Below, piece by piece: positions 34,269 through 48,074 of a DNA stretch of 64,000 bases. The stretch lies in contig CM046832.1 of NCBI GenBank assembly GCA_025618425.1, positions 56,417,493 through 56,481,492 on the forward strand, written 5' to 3'. Source of the DNA: Heliocidaris tuberculata (lineage: Eukaryota > Echinodermata > Echinoidea > Camarodonta > Echinometridae). The position numbers and the translations under genes were made by a program. The notes under the pieces are model-generated. The model saw only the letters and a program-made list of their open reading frames with translations. It was not told the DNA's origin and did not search any database. The first letter of the stretch is position 1. The number at the start of each line of letters is the position of its first letter.

Positions 34269-34541
34269 TAGGTAGCTTAGCAAAATGCGATAAATATGCG
34301 GGAAAGACACATAGAGGAGAATTGCCAGTTTTGCATGTGCTTCTAAAATTAGAATCAGACATATCTGAATAAAAGTTTCCATATTTTTTTTGCTTAAAAT
34401 TGTTCAAAGATTTAAATACTAAATCTATATCCTAATATTTTGGTTTTACCTGTATATATTAAAATTTTGATTTTGAATAATTTTTTCATATGCGTATTTC
34501 CTGTGTTCTTATGCGCCACAACGTTTCGCTAAACTACCTTA
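34269..34541. mobile_element. MITE with TAGCTTAGCxAAA ends, copy A
   Basis: Left end TAGGTAGCTTAGCAAAATGC; right end is its inverse (GTTTCGCTAAACTACCTTA). Read on the minus strand its interior matches 43936-44227 along its length, e.g. ACTTTTATTCAGATATGTCT against ACTTTTATTCAGATAAGTCT and GCATATGAAAAAATTATTCA against GCATATGACAAAATTATTCA. Confidence 0.8.
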
Positions 34542-36229
34542 CTTAATCCACTTGTCTTCTCCAAGCTGTTCAACAGTAATTCCCAAATAAACTGCACAAA
34601 TATCAACTAGAAACAAGTATAGTTACTTTCATGCCTGATGCATTGATGGATGAATGAAAAGAAATAAAATCACAAGCCAGTCTAAATTTCTTTTTCATCC
34701 CATCATCTTGTGCTTACAAAACTAAATAAATCAATCCGGAAGTCATGCACTTATTATCCAAACCCTGGCATAATTTTGATCCACATAATATAGTTACATG
34801 GTAAAAGGGGGGAAAAAATGGTCCAGCAATTATCCATGTTGATGTTTTCATTGTTGCCATAGTAATATAACTACATTTCAAGTTTGCCACTTTTGAGCCA
34901 GAACACAGTTTTTTCATCAGATCCATGCCAAGGTAATAAGAAAAACAGATAATCTGGAGAGCCCTGGGAATTTTAGAATATCACATAATCTCATCATTTA
35001 CCTCATCATCTCTATCAAATTCACCCCCTCCTCATGCCCCCTTTTTTGCCTCTTACCTATAAAACTGCCCTCATTTTGAAATTGTTTCTGATGTCTTTGA
35101 ACAAAAGAGGCTGTCTATCGTTGTCAATTCAAAACGGATTCATGAATTGTGAAGCAAATTATCATGAAGCAATGTTTGTGTGAAAATGAATCATGAAAAA
35201 GGCACTGTAAGTGAAACTTGTTTCAAAAAGCTTTGTTTGTGATAGACCTATTTATTACCAACCTGGTGGTACTGTAAGGGTAGCTACATCTATAAACTAA
35301 CCTTGCCAAGGTAAAATATAATTATGAAAAAAAACCCAACAAAACAAAACAAAGCATGTCAGATATTGTGCAGGCTCTCTTCCCCATTTTTAAAACTTTC
35401 TGCTGAAGGATACTGTATGTTAAATCAAACTGTTACTGATGGCCATTTTCACAGAAAGAAAATTTTGCAAGAATTGTGATTCTACTAATTCACTGCCTAA
35501 TTTTATTTTTTTGCCAATCTGGACCATTCGTGAAATTTATGAAAGTTTTTTTGCACTTGAAAATTTCTGGTATTAAAATTACTCTAAAATTACTCTACTA
35601 ATGCATAGAGAAACAAAACAACTGAAATAAGTTTGTTTACATTGCAGTTATATCATTCAACTGTAATAAGGGGAAAAAAATCCAAAGCAGAATATAAACT
35701 GAGCAAAGTGCAGAGAGATTATAACTTTTAAAAGATAGAGAGATAAAGCTGGAGAGAGTGATGAGAGAATTTTCCTAATTGAATTAGAATGGGTGTACCT
35801 GTGTACCCCTAGACACCTGCAGATGGGCATCAGTCAGCACCCATTAGTACCCACATTGTCCCACTTGTCCCCAGGCAAGAGGGAAAATCCCCAGATAATA
35901 GTGGCTTGAACCTATCCAGGTAAACCAGAACTGTGTCTTACAACTCTATATAAATTGTATGTCTAAATTGTTTTGTAGATTTTGTGTGTTAAATACTTAG
36001 GTTCAGTTTCTTGCTGTCTGATGAAGATATTAACATGTTTTTAGTGTGGAGCTTTATACACATGGTTCCTCACAACTACAAACTAGTTATGTTACCATGG
36101 TGGTATAACAAACAAATGTGCCTGAGGTAAAAGGGGTAGGAAGCAGTTCAAACAGAACATAAACAGAACATAAACAGTGCAAGTGAGGGTCACAGTAGAG
36201 ATGATTAGGAATTTAAAACAATGTCAGAC

Positions 36230-36657
36230 TGATGAAGAGAGAGAGAGAGACAGAGAGAGAGAGACAGACAGACAGAGACAGACAGAGACAGACAGACAGA
36301 GAAACATAAATAGAGAGATGCAGAGAGAGGGGGAGTTGGAAATATGAATAAGAAATACAGAGATGGAGAGAGGGGAAGAGAGAAAGAGGGGGACAAAAAA
36401 GCAAGAGAGTGAGAGAAGGAGGTACATAGAGAAAGTGAAAGAAAGAAGAGGGCGATAGAGAGGGGAGAGAGGGGGAGAGAGAAAGAAAGAGGGGGAGAGA
36501 GAAAGAAAGAGAGAGGGGGAGAGAGAAAGAAAGAGAGAGGGGGAGAGAGAAAGAAAGAAAGAGAGAGGGGGAGAGAGAAAGAAAGAGAGAGGGGGAGAGA
36601 GAAAGAAAGAGAGAGGGGGAGAGAGAAAGAAAGAAAGAGGGAGAAAGGAAAGAGCAG

Positions 36658-36696
<39 letters not shown>

Positions 36697-36700
36697 AGAG
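36230..36700. repeat. purine-rich GA tract with GAGGGGGAGAGAGAAAGAAA units
   Basis: AGAG/GACA simple sequence. From about 36460 to 36640 a roughly 30-base unit, GAGGGGGAGAGAGAAAGAAA plus GAGA, is repeated six to seven times. The Ser/Leu-rich frames on the minus strand are repeat artefacts. Confidence 0.95.
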
Positions 36701-39125
36701 AGTAGGATAGAGAAAAAAATAAGCCCAGAGAGCAAGTCAGCAAGGGAAACTAAAGAAGAAACATCTTTTTAAAAATGCACAAAATATCAAAGAAAATCTG
36801 GACCTGAAATCCTAATGAATTTTACTTATTGTTCCAATGAATCATAGGATCAAACTTAGACAATACCCTTTCTGACCTGAAGATGTTGAATTTTACCTGG
36901 CCTGGATTTAACCCCTCTAAATCTTCAGTTTCTCAATCTGTTTAAGGTTTAAGGAGGTACCTGGAGATTGAACCCACTATGAACCCCTCACACCCCCTGA
37001 TACTAAACTACAGCTGACAACAAAACAGGATCTAGTCTTTATGTTAAGGCATTATCAACTTGTTAATCTAATCTGATGGAAGGAGGGGGGAGACAGACTT
37101 TACCACTTAAAAAAAAACTTAGTGACTGTACTTCACACCAATTCTGCATGACAATGCTTTTATTTCCTACTTTGGATGTTTACAGTCCTAGTCCATTTTA
37201 ACAGTATTATCTGTGACATGTCACTACAAAACCTGGATATTATTCTTCACTTTGAGCATTTCACACTCCCCTATTTCTCGATTTTACTCAAATATACAGC
37301 ATGCTAAAGTTCAGAATCTATAAATAGTCTTGAAATAGACATGAAGGTAAGAAGGCAAAAAAGAGTAATTTAGGAGAAAATCATCCTTAAAATGCAAGAG
37401 CATTGTCAAATGTGCAGTAAGTGCGCAGTAAGTGCGTAGTGCAGCATGAAGTCATATATGTGCACCTGATCTGCGACAATAATTATAATGCACTTGTACA
37501 AGAGCTGCAAAAGAGTCTGATTATAAAGACTAGATTTCACTTTCATATCATGTGACAATGAGACCTAATTCAAACCTTACAAAACATAAACTTCATATAC
37601 TACTTGATGACATGGACTACTTCCAGGGCAGTTCCAAAACCACCCCTTTCCAATGACAACTAAGGCATAAAATATTCCTATTTAAACTTTTAACTCTTCA
37701 TTTTCTTCAAAACAGTCCAAAAGTTTTGGAGAGCAACAACTCTGGTGGCCCCTGGGAAATGAGGACCTATCATCTATTTGACAGTTAGTCTCTTTTTATT
37801 GCTTATCTATTTTCCCCTCCTTTGCCCATAAGACTAATTTCATTAGAGGAAAAAACTATGAAATATTTATGTTCCTAAAATAGAAGGAAAGGGAATAAAC
37901 TACAACTTTTTGAGCCTTGATACATTGTTTGATTATTTTAGTAAAGAAGTCACAGTAAATTGTTTTTTCATTCTTCCGAGGAGTCAATTCTAGGGAGGAA
38001 GTGATCAAATAAAAAGTCTTTATTCTAGACTACAGTACAATGACACCATGTCATTAGCTCATCTCTATGTCTTCAGGGAGCAGGCCTGGGACGTACCCCC
38101 CTGGGGACGAGAGGAGGGGTGGAAGAGGGGGGGGGGACGGGGTACATAATTAATCACAGCTGCTCTTCTCCAAAAAAATGCTTGACTCACGAAACCTCAA
38201 CAAAAGATGTCATCTTTATTCTGACATCTGATTTTGTACCATCATTCTTTTTTTTCAGTGTTCATTAGTAATAATCTCATGGGTAATGACTTTTAATGTA
38301 TATATAAAAGAAAATGTGACATTTTGCATGATGATGTGTAGACCTCCTGGTAATTCTGATTTATGCCAAATCTATCATAGCAAGATTTATGGCACATATA
38401 TCAAGATGACTAATGCTGCAGTATAAGAATTTACTCTATCTTCTTACTTCAATTCACTTCAATTTCAGTTTATTAATATAAAATATACAATGCAGTAGTC
38501 CAAGGAATAATAGTGTAATGTTTACATAAAAAGGGCATCAGAAACAGGAATATTGACAAACAATGCAAATCATTATAGAAGTAAATACTTCAAACTATAT
38601 TCATATTCTAATAAAATGATAATGATAAAGTTTGCATTACGTTGCAAAAGGAATGAAGAAGATAAGTTTTCAGATCCACTTTTCGTACCTAAATAAAATG
38701 TTTACTGGAATATTCTGAGGTAAAATTGCTTGAGATACTGCATATAAAAATATCAAAGTATGTTGCACCTGTTATTTCAAGAAACAATGGGAAGCTGTGT
38801 AGAGTATTCAATTAATAAAAAAGAGACAAAAACTATGCATTCTTATTATATAATCATAAAAGTAACTTCAAACGTTGGAAAGATTGCCAGTGAACATAAA
38901 AGTAAGTGGAAATTATTACATTACCAATGTCACATTGAAATACATAAACCAAAGAAATGTACTGGTATGTACGTCTGTTATGGTACTTTATTGCACAAAT
39001 TCTAGATATTAGTCAATTTTCACATAAACTGGAAATTATTGCTTTATAAATATATCTTATTCAAGTATATAATGATGTATGTATCCCTATTATCTCAGCA
39101 TATTGCACAAATGCTATCTATCATT

Positions 39126-39635
39126 AGGTGCTTTCACACCTACCCGATCAGGAAAAATACCTGGTATTTTCTGATCGGGTATTCTCCCCCGATCAGAAAA
39201 TACCAGGTATTTTGCCAGTGTGAAACGAAAGTACTCGTAATATCACCACAAGAAAATACCCGGAATTTAGTAGGTACTTTCTCAAAACTACGCGTACTTT
39301 CTCCAAGGTCGCGGGGATATTTGCAGTGTGAAAGCAAATTACGAGAACTAGCTATCCCATCGAACATACATACGCACTTTCTCCGTATTATGGCCATTTC
39401 TCGCATCGCACGTCCGCTGCTGCAGAAGCAGTGAATTTGAAAGCGCGCGCCTCGTCTGCAAAATAAACCGTACTGGTACGGTACTGCGCATGCTCATAAC
39501 TTCGAGAACTTTCCTCGAAGAGCTCTGGTTCGGGGAGGTGTGAAAGCGCGAAATAATTATCGGGTATTTTGGGGCCTGAACAAGTTCTCGTAATTTACGG
39601 GTATTTTTCCTGATCGGGTAGGTGTGAAAGCGCCT
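39126..39635. mobile_element. inverted-repeat element, AGGYGCTTTCACACCTACCC ends
   Basis: A 510-bp element. Left end AGGTGCTTTCACACCTACCC followed by GATCAGGAAAAATACC; the right end is the inverse (GGTATTTTTCCTGATCGGGT, AGGTGTGAAAGCGCCT). Inside, GTGTGAAA pieces and GAAAATACCxGG / CTCGTAAT pieces recur, and a CTGATCGGG / CCCGATCAG hairpin lies at 39170-39200. GC content is higher than in flanks. No real gene: the overlapping frames are by-products of the inverted repeat. Confidence 0.8.
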
Positions 39636-41978
39636 ATTGAGTTTTCTGATTCCGAGTAGCTACTGGAACGAAGAGAGCCCCTGTCAAACCAGAAACCTAG
39701 GCAACTTTAATTGAAAAACACCTTCTATCTTGTTGGAGAAAGTTTCTGATTTTACTATTTCTTACTACTTTGATGTAGGTACTACTTAATGACTTCTACA
39801 ACGATGATTTACTGCACCTTTTCTGTCCTTTCTAACATTTCAACCTTGAAATACTACCTTCAAACAGAGTGAGTACAATACATGGAGACGAATTTTTCCT
39901 AAGTATGATGGAAAAATAAGAATACTCTTAACATATCTAGAAAGATTCAGCCATTCATTACTTCAAGAAAATAGATGCATTGTATGAAAAAAAGGTTCAA
40001 ATTATTTGCAAAGCACTTTTTTTACATATCAAATCTAATCCACCAAAGGCTCATGGATACATTCTCTTTCCATGTGATATGCAACTGTTATTGTTTCAAA
40101 ACTGGAATTTTTAGACTATTTATAATGGACAGCTTTAACTTATGAAATTTGTACTAGCATGCTTTTCTGTAATTTATCAACTTATTGGAAGGCTCATCCA
40201 CATTATTTTGAGCAACAATTAATCTTAAAACTGACTCCAGAGACCGAAAAGGAATGATGCAAAATAATCAGATAACTTTCCTATGATTAAAAACCGCTTG
40301 CTTACATATTACTATCATCGTTAACAGGAGCAACAAGTGACACCATTGTTGAATCCCTGATCTGATCAGATTTAGCATGGCCAAACCACCTGGCTTCTCA
40401 TAAGAGGCTACCTACGCTTTTTCATCTCTCTTTTGATCGTGACCGCGAACCTCGATGAGTTCCTGCAATTTACAACTAAAACCGCATCAATGGCCGCCCA
40501 GGGTTGCCAAAACTTTCCCTTCTGTCCCCCTCACCAGTTACTCTCTTTCTTGGGCAGTAAGTTCAAAAAGGAAATTAGTCTATCAAATAAGACCCCAGGA
40601 CTCACACAAAATTCACACATTTACAAAAGTATAGGGGCCTCTTGCACAATAGCAACTAAAAAAATTAGACACAACTTGATTTTAAAGGGGGTGTATAGTT
40701 TTGGTTAGACCTCAAAATCTCTTTGTCAGATTTCTTGGATTTTAGGTGATTAAAAGCAAGATACTAGCATTGCTAAAGTTTCTGCCTCCAGAAGTGGAAT
40801 ATTAAACAAATGCGAGGTAGAGAATAATTTAGATACCTTGCCTGGGATGAATTTCAAACAACGTTGATATGCATTATACACACATGTAAAACCTACGCGT
40901 CCGCGACACACAAACAACAAACAAGCTATCTCCAAGTGAACCACTGAGATGAATGTGCTGGGAGCAGTGGGGTTCCAAGCAACCTAGCCTAGGGTACTGC
41001 TAAGCCAGGATCTCCCTTTCCTTTGATATTTCCACAAAAACTTATCGGAAATCATGGATGGAATATCAAAACATCTCGCACATGTATCCTTTGATTAAAG
41101 GAGAACAATATGAGACTTTATTCGACTTGTTTCATTCCAATTTTCCATTTGCTACCAAAGTTATGAATTAGCTTTAAACCAAGCATATTCAGGAGTCAGG
41201 ACATCTGCTTATTTCTTGGAGTTGTGTTTAAATGCAACATTCGATGCAAACTGTGAATTTGTCAATTGTTTCAGTTAAAACTGTGGTTGGTCTTTACCCT
41301 GATGTAATGTGATGACTAAAAGGATACAAAAATGAATGAAATTTATCAAAAGAAGTTTTTATTTGAGATAATTATGTTATATTTTCATTACTTTTCATTT
41401 AGCAACAGGATCAGCAAAAACAACAATGCATTCATTACTGTGACTAGCAGCAGACTTGACCATTATCACTTGTCAAAATCTAACATAAGAAAATGACACA
41501 TTCCTTTTTGATAGAAACATTTATAGCCTTCATTTTTTGAACATCATTCTTTTTCAATAAACAACATACTTTCTCCCTCTTTTTGCTTCATGTTGAAATA
41601 TAGGTTAGGGTCAATAAAAACAAAAAATCCTGCTGTTTTTTTGGTGTTTGTTATGTAGCTGAAATAAAATGGTGATTTGCTAAATACATGTGATTATGAA
41701 CAGATGTGACTGATACCCGCATTGCACATCATATTATAGCATTAAAAAATGTAATTGAAAGATGAATTTGTCATCACCATCTGACATATTTTTCACATTT
41801 TCATTTTTTCCAAAAAACCATTTCCTTATTTTCTTGATTTCCTATATGCTATCAATCAAAACAAATTCAAGAGTGTAGTATTCTTTTTTACAAAACGAAA
41901 GATATGTGATATGACAAACAGCCGATGACAATCAACTGTCCACATATTAACGGTGTTAATAGCCATCATAATCAATGA

Positions 41979-42238
41979 AAAGGAAGAAATGTAACAACTC
42001 TTTTTTCCAGATCTGTCCCTAGAGCTTACCAACCATTACCTTTTCCTTGGACATGGAGATGACACATAGCTCAAGAGCAAATTAAATTTAGTGAATAGAT
42101 ACAAATAAGAATATAATAGAAACAAAGGAAAGAAATGTAACAACCTTTTTTCCAGATCAGTCCCAAGAGCTTTTCTTTGGACATAGAGATGACACATAGC
42201 TCAAGAGCAAATGAAATTTAGTGAGTAGATACAAACAG
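41979..42238. repeat. tandem duplication of about 130 bp
   Basis: Unit AGGAAGAAATGTAACAACTC through GTGAATAGATACAAATA (41979-42110) is repeated at 42125-42238. The second unit lacks about 15 bases (the CCAACCATTACC part). Confidence 0.85.
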
Positions 42239-43935
42239 TGTCACCCTTCATTTGGACAATCTCTTAACTCCCTTTCCTGTTTGCTTATCGGAGCTTCGCT
42301 CCCAGCACGCAATCCCAACTGTACTTTTATTCTTGCGTGGAGGGGGGGGGGGGGGGGGGGGGCGGGGCGGTATGATGATAATGGGGGGGGGGCGGTATGA
42401 TGGTAATGAGGGGGTGGATAGATTTCAGAGATATATTTGCATGGGTTGTGAAGTGATACATGTAGCATCACACAGGTGAAGTATGGGTACATTTTTCTGT
42501 CAACCAAAATGATTTGCTTATCATTCTGTCATATAAAATACATATATAGGAGCTACATGTCTTGCTCAACATTCATTTTAATAGACCTTAAACTTTTTAC
42601 CCTTATATCTAGTAGACTGTTATGAAACGGTTTCGCTAACTTTTGATATATTGTGAAAGGTATGTTACTATAGATGTTCAATGATAACACTTTTAAACCT
42701 TCATTCCTTCACATGGTTGAAAAATCAACAGACTTTTGACAAAGGCTGTATAAAGAAGAACTCCTTTAAAGGTCTAGATAAAAATCTCGAATTTTCTTTA
42801 AAAACTTTGGCTACCCACTTTTAAGTCATTCCTAACTGTAAAATATAAAGCAAACTGTTAATATGTTACTCATTTGCTATGAATGAATGAAGAGTGTCAC
42901 TTTCCACCTATTCAAAATATATATCTTTCTTGTCTGCTACTGAGTAAACTCCCTACAGATGCTTGTTAAGATCAAATTTCAATTGCATGGAACCACATTG
43001 TGGCAACATGTCATAATTACATAAAGTATGTCTTTACAAAGAGGAATGTGTTATTGGCAAGATGGATGATCCTTAATTTGAATGAGCACAAACCTTGAAA
43101 AAACTTTGTATGAAGAACAGGAAAGTGGTTTATCCTAAATTACAAGATCGGACATTCCTAACCCTAAGATGACCTTGTTTATTCTTAACATCTTGCTAAC
43201 CTTCCCTTGCTTTTCCTGAAATCCTGCCCATTAGAGGATTTTTTTTAAACGATGCACAGGAAAGTCTAATTGGTTGAAATTTGTTTTCATCAACTGGTCT
43301 AAATACTTTGTCACATCTCATTTGAGCGTTCTGGTGGCGTCACATATTGTGTGCATAATTGCAGTTGAGGCTAGAGCAAGGTGTTTTGTTTTCCACTATT
43401 AGTACTAAGAGGTTTACATATTTCAAGTTTATAACAAAATGTAAACAGTGCTTACACCGCTATCTCTACTAATTTACCATTTGTTTTTAAAACCCAAATT
43501 TTTTTTTAAATCTTAATTTTTGTATATCTTTAAAATTACATTTTGTGGTATTAAATCTAAAGAATATTTAGAGGTTTGAAGACACTATCAGATGATACCA
43601 AAATATAATTTTCTGTAATTTGGACCCAGAAATAGATACATCTATTTGTAAAGTGAGCATATGACCAAATTCTTCCATAATGTTTCATTTGATTGTGCTT
43701 TAAAAAGTAACCTGTACTAATTTTGTATTTTCCTCCCCCCCCCCTTTTTTTGATAAATAATTTTTTTTTTTAAATGTTTAGAAGACCAAGTTTTGGCAAA
43801 TCTCCAACATGGTTCAGTGACCTAGCTGCAACAGCAAATACACCTACTAAAAGTTAACACAAAGAAATGTATACCCCTTCTCTACTTAAGAATACGAGTA
43901 TGCGATATCATAAAATAGTATGGGATGGACTATCA

Positions 43936-44227
43936 TTGAGATAGCTTAGCGAAATGTGACGGCACATAGAAACGCGAGAGAGACGCATATGACAAAATTA
44001 TTCAAAATCATAGTTTTTATTACACAGAGGCAGAAGGAAAATATATGATGTAGAATTAGTATTTAACCTGACTCTATTAACACGTTTACGCAAAATAATA
44101 GGAAAACTTTTATTCAGATAAGTCTGATTGTAATCTTAGATGCACAGACAAAACTAGCAATTTTTTTTTCTCTTTGCATCTTTCCAGCATCTTTACGCGC
44201 CATTACGTTTCACTAAGTGACTATCAA
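43936..44227. mobile_element. MITE with TAGCTTAGCxAAA ends, copy B
   Basis: TTGAGATAGCTTAGCGAAAT at the left and the inverse ATTACGTTTCACTAAGTGAC TATCAA at the right. Same family as 34269-34541 but in the opposite orientation. It lies about 130 bases downstream of synapsin exon 7. Confidence 0.8.
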
Positions 44228-44357
44228 GATGCAGCAATGGTAGGGTGAGATCTGCAGTTCTGTTGAGAGCCAAAGAGTTTTGATACCTCAAATACATACA
44301 TGACAAACAAAATTGTCAGCTGAGGAGATAATCAATTGAATTTTCAACCAGACTTAC

Positions 44358-44500
44358 TTGAAAGCCTTGTAGTTGTTGCCAATCTTCTGTACTCTGATGT
44401 CATATTGAGAGTCGAGGAAAGATTCTGTAGTGGCGTAGCAGTTGGTGATTGCGATGACGCTGCCAATATCTTGGAAGTCTTGATGATTGTCTACCTTAAC
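44358..44500 (-). CDS. synapsin exon 7 equivalent
   Basis: 143 bases after a CCTCAG acceptor, ending at GTAAGT. Translates [47 protein letters not shown] plus two bases. Mammalian synapsin I reads [47 protein letters not shown]. This is the central beta-sheet of the ATP-grasp domain. The [20 protein letters not shown] block is typical of all synapsins. Intact, with correct phase to both neighbours. Confidence 0.96.
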
Positions 44501-45030
44501 CTGAGGCCAAGAAGGAAATCAAAAGACACATCATCAACAGTATCATAATCTATAAAGTTAAATATCTATTTTTACACACTGCTACACAAGATTTTAAATT
44601 AAATGAACTTTGAAGTGTCAAAGTTTGAGCTTCAATTCTTAGTTTCACTGTTCCACTGGACAAGGAATATCTCCCACTGGAGCAAACTTCAAACTATTCA
44701 ATAGATCCCTATATTCTTTCTTAGTTAGTTCTCCTACCTCTGCATGTACAGAAAATGGCTACCGTGGCAGCCATCAACATCAAGATTGTTGCAAGGAATT
44801 TTTTTTTTCTACCAGGTACTCCATTACCATACCTGGTGGACAGAGCTATTACATAATGCCTTGTCTATGGGCAACAGAATTTAGTTACGATATGAAACTG
44901 GGACCTTGTGATTGTAAGTTGAGACCAAATTTCACTACCCTATAACGCCAAGACATGTAGATGCTTCACAACAAACTATTTAACACATCATTTTTCAAGA
45001 GGTTAGAAGAAAGCTTCCTTAGTTCCACCA

Positions 45031-45176
45031 GGGGCCTGTTGCACAAAACTTGCGTTTGAACGCAACTCAGGAAAATCAAACGCAACTTTATTTTCAGCCA
45101 ATCAGAAGTGCGCATTAAGGACTTGCGTTTGATTTTTAGGAGTTGCGATTAAACGCAAGTTTTGTGCAACGGGCCC
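45031..45176. mobile_element. 146-bp palindromic element, GGGGCCTGTTGCACAAAACT ends
   Basis: Left arm GGGGCCTGTTGCACAAAACT then TGCGTTT; the right arm is the inverse AAACGCAAGTTTTGTGCAAC GGGCCCC. Internal AACGCAACTC / GAGTTGCG-type repeats extend the pairing. CAGCCAATCAGAAG is central. A similar shorter stretch (GGGGCCTCTTGCACAATAGC) occurs at about 40634-40654. Confidence 0.8.
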
Positions 45177-47104
45177 CAGGTCAGGTAACTCTCTTGTTCC
45201 TCTACTGAGAACAATTGTTGTGCCCTCTCTAGAACTCACTTAAATTCTTGAAGTTTACCCATTAAGCCACATATCTTCTTGAATGATATTTAACGAAAAT
45301 AATTTTTTTTTTGTATAACTCCAATCAAGTAGGTCTTCATTCAAAAAAAAAAAAAACTCTCCTAGATTACAAGCAGTTAATACAGGCATTACACTTCTTT
45401 TCTTTAAAATCATAATTCAAAACAAAATTTCCAGATGGATTTATTCCATGACTCCTAGAATATTATGTCGTAGATATCAAGTTTAGAGTTGCAAGATCCA
45501 TGGACCTGTTCATTTTCTCAACTCATCACTGCTATAAAGAAAGGTCATAGAGACATAAAACAAGAGCTGAATCAAGAAGTTGTCTTTGAAACTCCTCTTG
45601 AATTGAATCCAGGGTTCTGTAAAAAGGAGGGGGGGGGGGGGGGGGGGACAATTCTGAAAAAAAATCTGACAAGCAAAAAATAAAATAATTTTTGAGTACT
45701 TTAGGAATGCTATAGATTGTGTTAAAAGGGAAGGGGTACGGGCCGACTGTGGCCCCCTTAAATCTGCCAGTGGTCTTTGAGAGGAGTTAAATTATAATGT
45801 CTGTGGAAAGCCCCTCGGAAGAAAATGGGCCATAATCATGAGACGATGAACGTCCTACAAAGCTGGTTTGTTAACACTGATCATCCTGATTTGAAGATGC
45901 TGCTGCTGTAATGTCACTCTCAATAGCTGCTTCAAACCCATCCAGGAAATTGTTTTTGACCAGAATTTATCATGGATTCGCTTCTGAGGGAGGGTTGCCA
46001 AGGGAACAGTTTGACATTAGAGCTTCACTACTCAGTATCATGAAGTTATTCTTAGTGAAAGAGACATGAAATGTGGCTGTGACATTATGGTATTTAGTTG
46101 TGAGCAGTGTGAAGCTGAATATAATTGGGAAAATTAGAGTAGAGAGGAGCCAAAACTGTGTAGGAATTTCTTCACGTACTTAGCCAAATTCTTCAAAACA
46201 TTTTAAAGTACATAATTGGCATTTAAAGTATTCTTTGTGATTAAATGCAGCCATGTTACATTTAGAGAGTGTGCTAAGATTATGTATCTTGTCTCAAATA
46301 GAAACAGAAAAAGAATAAGCATTTAAATGTTATGATGGAAGTAAGCAATATCTGAAAAAAGAACACAATACAAACATACTTTTATAACCACCATCACCAC
46401 GACTGCTACTTCTACTACTACAATAATTACTAATATGACTACCACACTGCATCTTAATTCATATATACATGTACCATTTCTTAAATGATTGAAATGATTG
46501 AAATGTTTGTTGAAAAGAGTTTCTAACATTTTTGTACTAATAATAGACGTAAATAGATACTCATGCCAATTGGGCCACCATATACTCACTGAAACATTTG
46601 ATCGATTCTGTAAAGGGTTTCTATGTAATTTTTCAAAATGGTCCTAAGGAAGAAAGTGGGGCTGTTAAAATACATAGCTATTGTGACAACTAAAGATCCT
46701 TTTAATGATTCTAGAGAGAACCATATTTTCACACTGTGTACAACTCAAAATATACACGTAACTATACTACCTTTAACGTCAATTGTATGAATGACTTCTC
46801 CTATTTGAACTACACTTCTACTACATTAACTTTTCTACTAAACTTTACTGATAATGTAAAAAACAAAACTTTACTGATAATGTAAAAAAATCAATGTGTT
46901 ATCAGTTATAACAACAGCTATACATTTGAAAACTGATTTTACTATATCAAGAACAAAAATATTTCACCATTTTGTTATTCTGAACACCCCATTTAATCCT
47001 TCATAGGGATGAGATGTGACAATACTAATCCTTCAGAGTCACCCTAAGGAAGTCCTCTACTGATCTCAAAACCACCCCTTTGGAAGACTGAACCCACCTT
47101 CTTT

Positions 47105-47495
47105 TCTCTCTCTCTCTATCTCTCTCTCTCTCACAACACACATACTCCCTCTCTTTCTTTCACTCCCTATTTCTCTTTCTGTCTTTCATTTTCTCTCCTT
47201 CTCCATTTCTTTATCTTTCTTTCTCCCTCCCCTCTCTTTCTCTCTTTCTTCCCTATCTATATTTCTTACTCCTCTTCCTCCTTTCTCTCCCTATCTATAT
47301 TTCTTACTCCTCTTCCCTCTCCCCCTCTCTTTTTCTTTCTTTCTTTCTCTCTCTCTTTCTCTCTTTCTCTTTCTCTTTCTCTCTCCCTATCTATATTTCT
47401 TACACCTCTTCCCCCTCCCCCTCTCTTTTTCTTTCTTTCTTTCTTTCTTTCTTTCTCTCTTTCTCTCTCTCTCTTTCTCTCTCACTATTTTCTAT
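47105..47495. repeat. pyrimidine-rich CT tract
   Basis: CTCT/TTTC simple sequence with a roughly 110-base unit (CCCTATCTATATTTCTTAC(A/T)CC) repeated about three times between 47250 and 47420. Confidence 0.9.
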
Positions 47496-48074
47496 TCTAT
47501 CATCTTCCCTGAAGCCAATGCGGTAGAAACTAGTCATCACTGAACCCCAAAGTAAAGCAATATAAACGCACTGGGAATGCACATCTACTGAAGATGAAAG
47601 CATCTCTTTTGAGTAAACAAAAAAAAAAAAAAAAAAAAAAATCACAGAGTTTGTCCCATCGGCTTTTATTTAAACTCCATCAGATAAGAAAGGCATAACA
47701 ATTTAATTTCTTAGTTTCTGTTTCCATACATGCATCCTATGATGACACCGAATGATATACCCTAGAGCTTCAGACATTGTCCTACCCATCTACCCATACA
47801 TCTCAAATGGATGTCGGGGATGTCTACAATTTCATCCTGTTGTGAAGCTTTTATTATCACATGGTGTTACAAGAGATGTGAATGCCTGGTTTTTAAACTT
47901 CCAATTACTGCCCTCTTTTGTCGTTACCCTTTACTTATGAAAACCATGTGAAGTCCCTATCATGCCCTTTGATACGACATTAGATCCAAATCCGCAAGAT
48001 AGGATTTAGAGCTGTAGGTCAGGTTTCTCGTCCGTATGCATATACCTACTGTATCTCATGCAAAACAGACATCA

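Larger units (their letters stand above)
33382..44357 (-). other. synapsin intron 7 (11 kb)
   Basis: GTAAGT donor at 44357 and TTGCAG acceptor at 33382-33387. Contents seen: two copies of a TTAGCGAAA-ended MITE (34269-34541 and 43936-44227), a GA tract (36230-36700), an inverted-repeat element (39126-39635), a tandem duplication (41979-42238) and a G run at 42341-42362. No other coding exon supported. Confidence 0.85.

Noticed and set aside
36205..36743. Two overlapping 176-codon Ser/Leu-rich frames
   Set aside because: GA simple sequence read on the opposite strand inside a synapsin intron.
39039..39434. 131-codon plus-strand frame and its antisense partner
   Set aside because: Both lie across the inverted-repeat element at 39126-39635, and each is the mirror of the other. 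No protein signal.
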